Shown one piece after another: positions 6,811-13,670 of a stretch of DNA of 24,463 nt. The stretch comes from CAZTVF01 sp964616985 (GTDB lineage Bacteria; Planctomycetota; Phycisphaerae; SM23-33), in assembly GCA_964616985.1 (NCBI GenBank), contig CAZTVF010000083.1, forward strand, positions 1 through 24,463. Reading direction: 5' to 3'. The notes beneath the pieces were generated by a model. It did not search any database, had not been told where the DNA came from, and worked only from the letters and a program-made list of their open reading frames with translations. How positions within the stretch are numbered: the stretch's first letter is position 1; every line of letters begins with the position of its first letter. Made by a program: the position numbers and the translations under genes.

Positions 6811-7451
6811 TTCAGTAGCGTCCTTCGCAGAAGGAGGATGATGCACAAGGGGTCCGCGCCGCACGCGGCCAATTCGTCCGGCGGGATCTCCCGCACGCGT
6901 TCGCCGTCGAGCGTGAGGCGCTCGCAGACGAAGACCGCGTGCGAGGCCCGCAATTCCGTCGCCACGCCCGAAGCCCACCGGAGCGACTCGCCGGTGCCGC
7001 CGAGGATCGCGATCTTGTCGCAGGCGGCCAGTTGGGCGGCCGTCGCTGCGGGCAGGCGGCCGTGGGCGCTGAGAATGCTCGCGCCGGCCCAGTCGACGCC
7101 CACGCGGGCGAAGGCGATCTGGACCGAACTGATGCCCGGGATGACGCGGCAGCGATCGCGGCCGAAACGCTCGATGAAGCCGCGGGCGCCGCTGTACAGG
7201 CCGCTGTCGCCGCTGACCAGGACGGCGACGCGCTGGCCGGCGGCAATGCACGCGGCGACCTCGGCCAGGACGGCCTCCTCGGCGTGGTAGGGGATCCGCC
7301 GCCCGGCGGCTTGCGGAAAGAGTTCCAGCAGGCGGCGCGAGCCGACCAGCACGTCGGCCCCGGCTGCAGCGGCACGGGCGGCCGGCGTGACGTAGTCCGC
7401 CGCGCCGGGCCCGCAGCCGACGATCGTGATGGGGGTGTCGTTCATCGCCAT
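6807..7451 (-). CDS. cbiE: Cobalt-precorrin-7 C5-methyltransferase (CbiE), stand-alone
   Basis: CbiE methylates C5 late in corrin synthesis. The protein (about 214 residues) begins ITIVGCGPGAADYVTPAARA, continues with VLVSGDSGLYSGAR, RVIPGISSVQIAFARVG, ILSAHGR and LGGTGESL, and ends soon after the methyltransferase fold. In many bacteria CbiE is fused to the C15-methyltransferase/decarboxylase CbiT to give CobL. Here there is no CbiT domain, and no separate cbiT lies in the window. Two starts are possible: ATG at 7451, with GGAG 10 nt upstream, or ATG at 7445, which would make the usual ATGA overlap with the cbiD stop. I use 7451. Confidence 0.92.
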   Translation of the reverse strand: MAMNDTPITIVGCGPGAADYVTPAARAAAAGADVLVGSRRLLELFPQAAGRRIPYHAEEAVLAEVAACIAAGQRVAVLVSGDSGLYSGARGFIERFGRDRCRVIPGISSVQIAFARVGVDWAGASILSAHGRLPAATAAQLAACDKIAILGGTGESLRWASGVATELRASHAVFVCERLTLDGERVREIPPDELAACGADPLCIILLLRRTLLK

Positions 7452-8500
7452 GGGCCAAGGTCTCCATCGCTGCCCAGCACATCGCCGGCCATGTTGATCA
7501 GCACGACGGCCAGGGGCGGGGCATTGTGCACTTTTGCCGCGATCGCCTCGCGGACACGAGCGGCCAGGGCGTCGCCCAGGGTTTTGACTTCGCCGGGCGG
7601 CAGGGCCGCGAAGATGCCCTCGACCGTCTCGCTGGGCGGGGGCGGCGCGGGCAGGATGCCGGCTGCCAGCTGCGCCACCGCCGTGGTCGCCGCGGAGGAT
7701 CGCGAGGAATGCGTGTCCCACTCGCCGCCGGCGAGCTTCGCCAGCTTGCCCGGGTGGCCGACGATGAAAAGGGCGTCAAACCCATGAACGAGGTCCAGCG
7801 CGAAGCCCCATTCGTTGCTGACCTCGACGACCTGCTGGTCGGTGAGTGCGAAGTGGCGGCGGGCGGCCTTGGCGCCGATGTTGCCCGGGGCGAGCACTAG
7901 GTGACGGACGCCGCAGGCGGTGGCGACGTTGAGCGAGCAGCGGATCGTGTCGCGGATGGCCTGGTTCGAGAACGGCCGCACGATTCCGGTCGTGCCCAGG
8001 ATCGACAGGCCGCCGACGACGCCGAGGCGCGGATTGAACGTCCGCTCGGCGAGGGCGGCCCCGCCGGGGATCGAGATCTCCACCCGCAGGGGTTGCGTCG
8101 TGATCTCGGCCACGGCCGCCAGGATCATCCGCCGCGGCACGGGGTTGATCGCTGGCTGGCCGGGCGGCACCTGCAGGCCGGGCTTGGTCACGGTGCCGAC
8201 GCCCTCGCCGGCGGCGAGAGTCACGCCCTCGCCGCTGGCGAGCGACACGGCCGCGACGATCTCCAGGCCGTTGGTGACGTCCGGGTCGTCGCCCGCGTCC
8301 TTAGTCACGGCGGCGATGGCGCGGGCGCCATCGAGCCGGGCGTAAAGGATCGGCACGGTGATTCGCGCGCCGTCGGGAAGGGGGATGTCGACGGGGGTGA
8401 TCGTCGAGCATGCCGGCATGGCGGCGCAGAGCAGAGCGGCGGCGGCTTTGGCGGCGGCAGCGGCGCAGGCCCCGGTGGTGATTCCGGTGCGGAGCGTCAT
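7442..8500 (-). CDS. cbiD: Cobalt-precorrin-5B C1-methyltransferase (CbiD)
   Basis: CbiD is the C1-methyltransferase specific to the anaerobic pathway, so its presence fixes the route. The 352-residue protein starts with the family signature RTGITTGACAAAAAKAA. It then has TKDAGDDPDVTNG, a glycine-rich GVGTVTKPGLQ, INPVPRRMI, LGVVGGLSILGTTGIVRP and IVGHPGKLAKLAGG. The order and length match the family. The ATG at 8500 has GGAGG 5 nt upstream and overlaps the cbiO stop as ATGA. The 3' end overlaps cbiE. Confidence 0.95.
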   Translation of the reverse strand: MTLRTGITTGACAAAAAKAAAALLCAAMPACSTITPVDIPLPDGARITVPILYARLDGARAIAAVTKDAGDDPDVTNGLEIVAAVSLASGEGVTLAAGEGVGTVTKPGLQVPPGQPAINPVPRRMILAAVAEITTQPLRVEISIPGGAALAERTFNPRLGVVGGLSILGTTGIVRPFSNQAIRDTIRCSLNVATACGVRHLVLAPGNIGAKAARRHFALTDQQVVEVSNEWGFALDLVHGFDALFIVGHPGKLAKLAGGEWDTHSSRSSAATTAVAQLAAGILPAPPPPSETVEGIFAALPPGEVKTLGDALAARVREAIAAKVHNAPPLAVVLINMAGDVLGSDGDLGPWR

Positions 8501-9372
8501 GGCTGCCTCCCGTTGGGCGCAGCGGGGGCGGCCAGCCAGTGCAGCACCTGGCGGCGGGCCTCTTCGACGGTCAGGGGCAACTCGTTGAACTTTGCCCCGT
8601 CGCGCGAGGCGAGCTCGTGAAACAGCTGCGACACCAGCGGCAGGCGGAGGCCCAGGCGGCGGGCCGATTCCTGATCGCTGAAGATGTCGTGGGGCGTGCC
8701 CTGGCGGGCGACGCGGCCCTTGCACAGCACGTAGATGCGGTCGGCCAGCACGGGCAGCAGGTCCACCGAATGCGTGCAGAAGATGATCGTGATGCCGTGC
8801 TGGCGGTTGAGCCTCACCAGCAGCTCGGCCATGTGCGCCTCGCCCAGGGGGTCAAGGCCCGCGGTCGGTTCATCGAGGATCAGGATCGACGGCCTCATGG
8901 CCAGAACGCCCGCGAGGCACGCGCGTTTCTGCTCGCCGAAGCTGAGGTGGTGGATCGGCCGCTGCCGCAGGGCCAGTGCCTCGACCTCCTCGAGCGAGTC
9001 GGTCACGCGCTGCTGCACCTGGTCTTCGGGCAGGTCGAGGTTTCGCGGCCCGAACGCCACGTCCTGCTCGACGGTGGGGGCGAAGAGCTGGTCGGCGGGG
9101 TTCTGGAACACCATGCCCACCTGGCGATACAGCTCGGCGTCGGGCATGGCCTTGGCGTCTCGGCCGCCGACGAGCACCTGTCCGCGCGAGGGCTGCAGCA
9201 GGCGCATCAACACCTTCATCAGCGTGGTCTTGCCCGAGCCGTTGGAGCCGACGATGGCGACGAACTCGCCCGCCTGGGCGGCGAAGTGCACGTCGTCCAG
9301 CGCGACGATGCCGCCGGCGTACTCGTATCGCACGCCGCGGGCCTCGATGGCATTGTTCGTCGCCGCGGTCAC
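8497..9372 (-). CDS. cbiO: Cobalt ECF transporter ATPase (CbiO)
   Basis: This is the ATPase of a group I energy-coupling-factor transporter for cobalt, working with CbiM, the CbiN-like protein and CbiQ encoded just upstream. In the 291-residue protein the Walker A motif is GSNGSGKTT, the Q-loop is MVFQNPADQLF, the signature is LSFGEQKR, Walker B is LILDEPTAGLDP and the switch histidine is in FCTHS. The altered signature (LSFGE in place of LSGGQ) is usual for CbiO. The start is GTG at 9372, with AAAGGAG 7 nt upstream and a GTGA overlap with the cbiQ stop. The C-terminal extension after the ATPase core carries the usual helical region. Confidence 0.95.
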   Translation of the reverse strand: MTAATNNAIEARGVRYEYAGGIVALDDVHFAAQAGEFVAIVGSNGSGKTTLMKVLMRLLQPSRGQVLVGGRDAKAMPDAELYRQVGMVFQNPADQLFAPTVEQDVAFGPRNLDLPEDQVQQRVTDSLEEVEALALRQRPIHHLSFGEQKRACLAGVLAMRPSILILDEPTAGLDPLGEAHMAELLVRLNRQHGITIIFCTHSVDLLPVLADRIYVLCKGRVARQGTPHDIFSDQESARRLGLRLPLVSQLFHELASRDGAKFNELPLTVEEARRQVLHWLAAPAAPNGRQP

Positions 9373-10145
9373 AGCGGGCTCCTTTGTGCAAGGAGGAACA
9401 AGGCCACGACGGCGGCGATGCACGCGAGCATGGCAATCGTCTCCCGCCGCGACAGGCCCGCCAGCGGCGGCAGTTGCAGGGTGCCTCGGTAGCCGCGGGC
9501 GGTCATGGCCTCGTGCGTTTTGTCGGCCTGGTCGATCGATCGCAGGGCCACGATTCCGGCCAGGCTGCCGGCGGATCGCATCGCCCGCCCCGTGCCGCGG
9601 TAGCCCAGGCGGATCTTCTGGGCCCATCGGACGGACTGGGCCTGCTCGAAGAAGGTGAAGATGTAGCGATACATCATCATGGCGATCTCGACGAAACTCC
9701 GCGGCAGGCGGGCCCACTGCATGGCGGAGAAGATGCGGTAAGCGGGCGTGAACGCGCACAGCAGCACGATGATGCTCATCGAACCCAGCACGCGCGACGC
9801 GATCAACAGGCCCTCCCAGAACCCCTGGCGACTGGCGGCCAGTTGCCAAGGCCCCACGCGCGCCGACCACAGCGGCTCGCCCTCGACCAGGAAGGTTCGC
9901 AGCACCGCGACCACCGCCGCCAGCGCCAGCGGCATGATCATCCGCCGCAGCGTCGTCCCCAGGGGCGCCCCCAGCATAGCCGCGGCGATGAGGCTGGCGG
10001 CGAACGCTGCCAGCGGTAGGATCAGCTGCGTTGACAAAATCACCGCCAAGACCGCCGTCAGCGCGATGGCGAGCTTGACGCGAACGTCCAGCCGCCACAG
10101 CGGGTTGCCCTCCAGGCCCTGCGAACTGTAGAACAGGTCATGCAC
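9369..10145 (-). CDS. cbiQ: Cobalt ECF transporter membrane coupling protein (CbiQ)
   Basis: CbiQ is the transmembrane coupling subunit that links CbiO to the substrate-binding CbiM. The 258-residue protein has several hydrophobic segments, at about residues 25-60, 70-90, 115-135 and 235-255. The cytoplasmic coupling region shows RSIDQADKTHEAMTARGY, which matches the EAMxxRGY coupling helix of the family. The N-terminus carries LDVRVKLAIAL, close to the family DPRxKL motif. The start is a GTG at 10145, with GGAGA about 9 nt upstream. It overlaps the CbiN-like gene by 8 nt and cbiO by 4. Confidence 0.94.
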   Translation of the reverse strand: MHDLFYSSQGLEGNPLWRLDVRVKLAIALTAVLAVILSTQLILPLAAFAASLIAAAMLGAPLGTTLRRMIMPLALAAVVAVLRTFLVEGEPLWSARVGPWQLAASRQGFWEGLLIASRVLGSMSIIVLLCAFTPAYRIFSAMQWARLPRSFVEIAMMMYRYIFTFFEQAQSVRWAQKIRLGYRGTGRAMRSAGSLAGIVALRSIDQADKTHEAMTARGYRGTLQLPPLAGLSRRETIAMLACIAAVVALFLLAQRSPL

Positions 10146-10476
10146 CGCGGCGTTCTCCGGGGTTGTCGTCTGCGGGCGCGGCGCTGCGGGCGCCCTTGCC
10201 GAACAGGCCGCGGAACGTGTAGCCCATGATGAAGCCGCCCACGGCCCCCGCGCAGAGGAACAGGAACAGCAGCAGGTCGCCCTTGTCGGTGTTGATCACC
10301 GGCTCGGTGGCGGGGCGGCCCGCCTTCTCGGCGGCCTTCTCGATAATGCTCTTGTCGATGCCCTCGTAGTTCTCACCGCGGCACGGAAGCGACGAGACGA
10401 CGATCGCCGCCAGCATGAAGATGGCAGTGAGGCTGGCCCGAAGGGCCAAGCGGCGCTTAGCCGGGGTGCGGCTCAT
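10138..10476 (-). CDS. CbiN-like small transmembrane protein of the cobalt transporter
   Basis: The 112-residue protein has an N-terminal hydrophobic segment (about residues 12-32, signal-like), a soluble extracytoplasmic stretch with YEGIDKSIIEKAAEKAG and INTDKGD, and a second hydrophobic segment, LLLFLFLCAGAVGGFIMGYT, near residues 68-88. This two-segment layout with an external loop matches CbiN, the small accessory subunit of CbiMNQO. The position between cbiM and cbiQ also fits. The sequence is not close to the enterobacterial CbiN I remember, so I call it CbiN-like. The ATG at 10476 has GGAGG 7 nt upstream and overlaps the cbiM stop as ATGA. Confidence 0.82.
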   Translation of the reverse strand: MSRTPAKRRLALRASLTAIFMLAAIVVSSLPCRGENYEGIDKSIIEKAAEKAGRPATEPVINTDKGDLLLFLFLCAGAVGGFIMGYTFRGLFGKGARSAAPADDNPGERRGA

Positions 10477-11222
10477 TTGTCGCCTCCTGCGGGCAGGCGG
10501 CCGACGGCGAGAAGCTCGGGCCGGCGGAGGAGGACGAAGCGGTAGGCGCCGCCGGCGACGAAGCCTTCGACGATGCCCAAGGGGATTTGCGTGGGGGCGA
10601 AGGCGATGCAGGTTCCCAGGAAGGCCACCCACATCGAGTGCCCATGATCGACGGCCAGCACCGGCGACAGCGCCAGGGCCGTGCCGGCGTACGTGCTCCA
10701 GTCCGACAGGAGGCCGGCGGCGAAGGCGGCCACCAGCAGCGGCACGCCCATCGCCCGCAGCAGGCGGTAGACGCCCACGGCGACGAAGGCGCCGATGACG
10801 CCCATGGAAACGATGTTGGCGCCCAGCGTGCTGAGCCCCCCGTGGGCCAGCAGCAGCGCCTGCAGCAGCAGGGCGATGGTCGAGACCACCACCGTGGGCC
10901 CCGGCCCGATCAGCAGGGCCCCCAGGGCCGTGCCCGTCGGGTGCGAACTGCTGCCGATGACGGGGATCGGCACGGGCATGCACGAGATCACGAAGATGGC
11001 CGCCCCGACCAGCGAGACCAGGGCCATGTACTTGGGGTCGCGCTTCTGGCGGCGTTGGATCGTCCGCAGACCCAGCACGACGAAGGGGATGGCGATGACG
11101 AACCAGAACCCCGCCCAGGACACCGGCAGGATGCCCTCGGAGATGTGCATGGCGTGGGCCTGGCGCGGCGTCACGGCGATGACGGCGGCGGCCAGCAGGA
11201 AGATGGCGGCGGCCTTACGCAC
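10473..11222 (-). CDS. cbiM: Cobalt ECF transporter substrate-binding membrane protein (CbiM)
   Basis: CbiM is the membrane component that binds and translocates cobalt. The 249-residue precursor has a signal peptide ending PRQAHA, so that the mature protein would begin MHISEGILPVSW. In the related NikM, the metal is held by the new N-terminal amine and the histidine at position 2, so this processing is likely to be functional. Other family motifs are GSSSHPTGTALGALLIGP and LLAHGGLSTLGAN, followed by several membrane segments. The start is GTG at 11222, with AAGGAG 7 nt upstream; it overlaps the CbiX-CbiC gene by 8 nt. The 3' end overlaps the CbiN-like gene by 4 nt. Confidence 0.95.
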   Translation of the reverse strand: MRKAAAIFLLAAAVIAVTPRQAHAMHISEGILPVSWAGFWFVIAIPFVVLGLRTIQRRQKRDPKYMALVSLVGAAIFVISCMPVPIPVIGSSSHPTGTALGALLIGPGPTVVVSTIALLLQALLLAHGGLSTLGANIVSMGVIGAFVAVGVYRLLRAMGVPLLVAAFAAGLLSDWSTYAGTALALSPVLAVDHGHSMWVAFLGTCIAFAPTQIPLGIVEGFVAGGAYRFVLLRRPELLAVGRLPAGGDK

Positions 11223-12213
11223 CGGCACGCTCCTTGGCCAGCATGGCCAGCGCATTGACGGCCGCGGCGGCGGCGGGGCTGCCGCCGCGGGGCGTGACGT
11301 TGGTGATGTAGCACAGATCGCTGGCGGCCAGGGCGAGCTTGCTTTCCTGCGCGCCGACGAAGCCCACGGGCATGCCCACCACCAGGGCGGGGCGGATGCC
11401 CTCGGTGCGGGCGAGTTCGAGCACCTTCCACAGGGCCGTGGGGGCGTTGCCGATGGCGACGATCGCGCCGTGCAGATGGTCGGCCATCGCCTCCATCGCC
11501 GCGGCGGCGCGGGTGGTGTTGGCCTGTGCGGCGGCGCGGGCGACGGACGGGTCGTTGATCGCGCAGGCCACCTTGCCGCGCACCTTCGTCACGCCCGCGG
11601 CCAGCATGGTCACGTCGCAGAAGATGGTGTGCCCGGCGTTGAGGGCGGCGATGCCCGCGGCGACGGCCCGTTCATGGATGCGGATGCTGCGGGCGAACGA
11701 CAGGTCCGCCGTCGCATGCACGATGCGGCGGACGATGGCCCGCTCGGCCGGGTCGGGCGGCAGGGCCGAGCCGATCTGCGACTCGATGATCTCGTGGCTG
11801 CGCTCCTCGATGGCCCATCCCTGCGTGGGCAGGTTCTGGGCGCCCTGCACCAGCGGGGCGAGGCGGTCGACGACGACGTCCTCGACGGCGGGTTCGTTTT
11901 CCAGCGTGTCCAGCACCTCGATGTCGAGCTTGGGGTGCTCGCGCCGGCAGGCGTCGAGCAGTTCGGGAATGTCGTGCCTCACGTGCTGGCCGGTGTAGAG
12001 GAAGTAGGGCATCAGCAGGATCCGCGTGATGCCGCGGCTGACCAGCTCGGCCACCTGGTCGGGGATGTTGGGGCGGGCGATGGAGAAGAACGTCGGCAGC
12101 ACCGGCGCGCCGCCCAGACGTTTGGCGATGGGACCGAGCAGTGCGACAAGGCGGCGATGGGCCTCGGCACGGGGGCTGCCATGGCCGACGATCAGGATGC
12201 CGACCTTTTTCAT
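11215..12213 (-). CDS. Fused sirohydrochlorin cobaltochelatase / cobalt-precorrin-8 methylmutase (CbiX-CbiC)
   Basis: One 332-residue chain joins two pathway enzymes. Residues 1 to about 120 form a short-type CbiX that inserts cobalt into sirohydrochlorin: the GHGS motif has the metal-binding histidine at 11, and YFLYTGQHVRHDIPE has further histidines at 77 and 80. From about residue 130 the chain is CbiC, which moves the methyl from C11 to C12: WAIEERSHEII is followed by VRRIVHATADL, where His166 matches the catalytic histidine of CobH. Later motifs are IFCDVTMLAAGV, AIGNAPTALWKVLEL and GMPVGFVGAQESK. The ATG at 12213 has AAGGAG 6 nt upstream and overlaps cbiA as ATGA. The first and a late ring-building step are thus made in equal amount. 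Confidence 0.93.
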   Translation of the reverse strand: MKKVGILIVGHGSPRAEAHRRLVALLGPIAKRLGGAPVLPTFFSIARPNIPDQVAELVSRGITRILLMPYFLYTGQHVRHDIPELLDACRREHPKLDIEVLDTLENEPAVEDVVVDRLAPLVQGAQNLPTQGWAIEERSHEIIESQIGSALPPDPAERAIVRRIVHATADLSFARSIRIHERAVAAGIAALNAGHTIFCDVTMLAAGVTKVRGKVACAINDPSVARAAAQANTTRAAAAMEAMADHLHGAIVAIGNAPTALWKVLELARTEGIRPALVVGMPVGFVGAQESKLALAASDLCYITNVTPRGGSPAAAAAVNALAMLAKERAGA

Positions 12214-13670
12214 GAATGCTCCTTGCAGCGCTGCACGAACGCCCCCGCGATGTGCGGGTGCGACGCAAAGTGAAGATGAACGTAACTGGCGATGACGTTG
12301 CCGCGGAGGAAACCTTCCTGCTGCGGGCCCCCGCCTCGGCGGCGGGTGAGGGAGTAGAGCGGCTGGAAGCCGCCGGCGGCCGAGTCGTCGCGCGTGATCT
12401 CCGAATAATGGAACTCGTGGCCGCGGACCTTGACGCCCGTGGGGCCGATGGCGGCGTCGGCGGCCAGGGCGGCTTCGACGTAGCCCAGGGTCTTGAGCCG
12501 CGGCAGCATGGCCGTGTCGATCGGCAGCACGCCGGCCAGGGGGAAGGTCTCGCCGCCGATCGTGCGGACGCAGCGGCCCAGGTACATCAGGCCCCCGCAC
12601 TCGGCGTAGACGCAGCGGCCGGAGGCGGCGAAGCGGGCGACGGCGTCGCGCATGGGGGCGTTGGCGGCCAGGGCCGCGGCGTGAATCTCGGGGTACCCGC
12701 CGCCGAGGTAGATGCCGCTCAGTCCTTGGGGCAACTCGCGGTCACGCAGCGGGGAAAACGGCACCAGTTCGGCCCCGGCGACTTCGAGCGCCTCGAGGTT
12801 GTCGGGATAATAGAAATGGAACGCCTCGTCGCGCGCGATCCCGATGCGGACGGGGGCTCCGCCACGTCCGGGTGCCATGCCCAGGTGCTTCGGCGCCATG
12901 CCGAAGCGTTTGGGTGCCATGCCGAAGCTCTGCGTTGTTTGCAGAGCGCCGGCATGCGCGTCACCGACCTTCGATGTCGCCCCCGCCAGTGCGAGGATCG
13001 CGTCGATATCCAGATGCGTCTCGCACGCGGCGGCCAGGGCGTCCAGCGTGGCCGCGGGCAGCGTGGCGGCGTCGGCGGTGGTCAGGCCCAGGTGGCGGCT
13101 TTGAAGCGTAGGCAGGGCGTTGCGCGGCACGGCCCCGACCAGCGGCGGCAGCGAGGCGGCGGCCAGCGACTCGCTCAGCGTCGTGCGGTGGCGGTCGCTG
13201 CCGCAGTGGTTGGCGATCACGCCCGCGACGTGGATGCCGGGCTCGAACGTGGCAAAGCCCTTGACGGTGGCGGCCAGGCTGCGGGCGGCCCCGTGGGCGT
13301 TCACCACCAGCAGCACCGGCGCGTCCAGCAGGCGGGCGATCTCGGCGGTGCTGCCGTCCAGGGTGGTGGCCGAGGCCCCGTCGAACAGGCCCATCACGCC
13401 TTCGATGACGGCGATGTCCGCCTCGCCCGTCGCGCGGGCGAAGAGGTCGGCCACGTACGGGCCGCTGGTCATCCAGCTGTCGATGTTGTAGCACGCCTTG
13501 CCGGCGGCCAGCGTGAGGTAGGAAGGGTCGAGGAAGTCGGGCCCGACCTTGAAGGTCTGCACCGTCAGGCCTCGTGCGGCCAGCGCGCGGGTCAGGCCCA
13601 GGGCGAGCGACGTCTTTCCGACGCCGCTGCCGGTGGCTGCGATAACGAGTCTGGGGCAGCGGTGGGTCAT
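12210..13670 (-). CDS. cbiA: Cobyrinic acid a,c-diamide synthase (CbiA/CobB) with a repeat-encoded linker
   Basis: CbiA amidates the a- and c-side chains of cob(II)yrinic acid using ATP and glutamine. The 486-residue protein has an N-terminal ATPase domain (P-loop ATGSGVGKTS at about 11-20, then GPDFLDPSYL and VIEGVMGLFDG) and a C-terminal glutaminase domain (IGIARDEAFHFYY, GGGYPEIHAAAL, AECGGLMYLG with the nucleophile Cys358, and HEFHYS). Between the two, at about residues 247-266, lies a 7-residue repeat with FGMAP in two copies and LGMAP in a third. It is encoded by three 21-nt DNA repeats and appears to be an insertion in the interdomain linker. The ATG at 13670 overlaps the cbiP stop as ATGA, but its ribosome binding site is weak. 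Confidence 0.94.
   Translation of the reverse strand: MTHRCPRLVIAATGSGVGKTSLALGLTRALAARGLTVQTFKVGPDFLDPSYLTLAAGKACYNIDSWMTSGPYVADLFARATGEADIAVIEGVMGLFDGASATTLDGSTAEIARLLDAPVLLVVNAHGAARSLAATVKGFATFEPGIHVAGVIANHCGSDRHRTTLSESLAAASLPPLVGAVPRNALPTLQSRHLGLTTADAATLPAATLDALAAACETHLDIDAILALAGATSKVGDAHAGALQTTQSFGMAPKRFGMAPKHLGMAPGRGGAPVRIGIARDEAFHFYYPDNLEALEVAGAELVPFSPLRDRELPQGLSGIYLGGGYPEIHAAALAANAPMRDAVARFAASGRCVYAECGGLMYLGRCVRTIGGETFPLAGVLPIDTAMLPRLKTLGYVEAALAADAAIGPTGVKVRGHEFHYSEITRDDSAAGGFQPLYSLTRRRGGGPQQEGFLRGNVIASYVHLHFASHPHIAGAFVQRCKEHS
12871..12947. repeat. In-frame 21-nt tandem repeat and hairpin inside cbiA
   Basis: Three units start at 12871, 12892 and 12913 with a period of exactly 21 nt. 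Each begins GGTGCCATGCC or GGCGCCATGCC. The third unit is followed at 12927-12947 by an inverted repeat (GCTCTGC, 7-nt loop, GCAGAGC). The core GGTGCCATGCCGAA also occurs in the tandem repeats between cbiH and cbiJ. Because 21 is a multiple of three, the reading frame of cbiA is kept. Confidence 0.85.
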
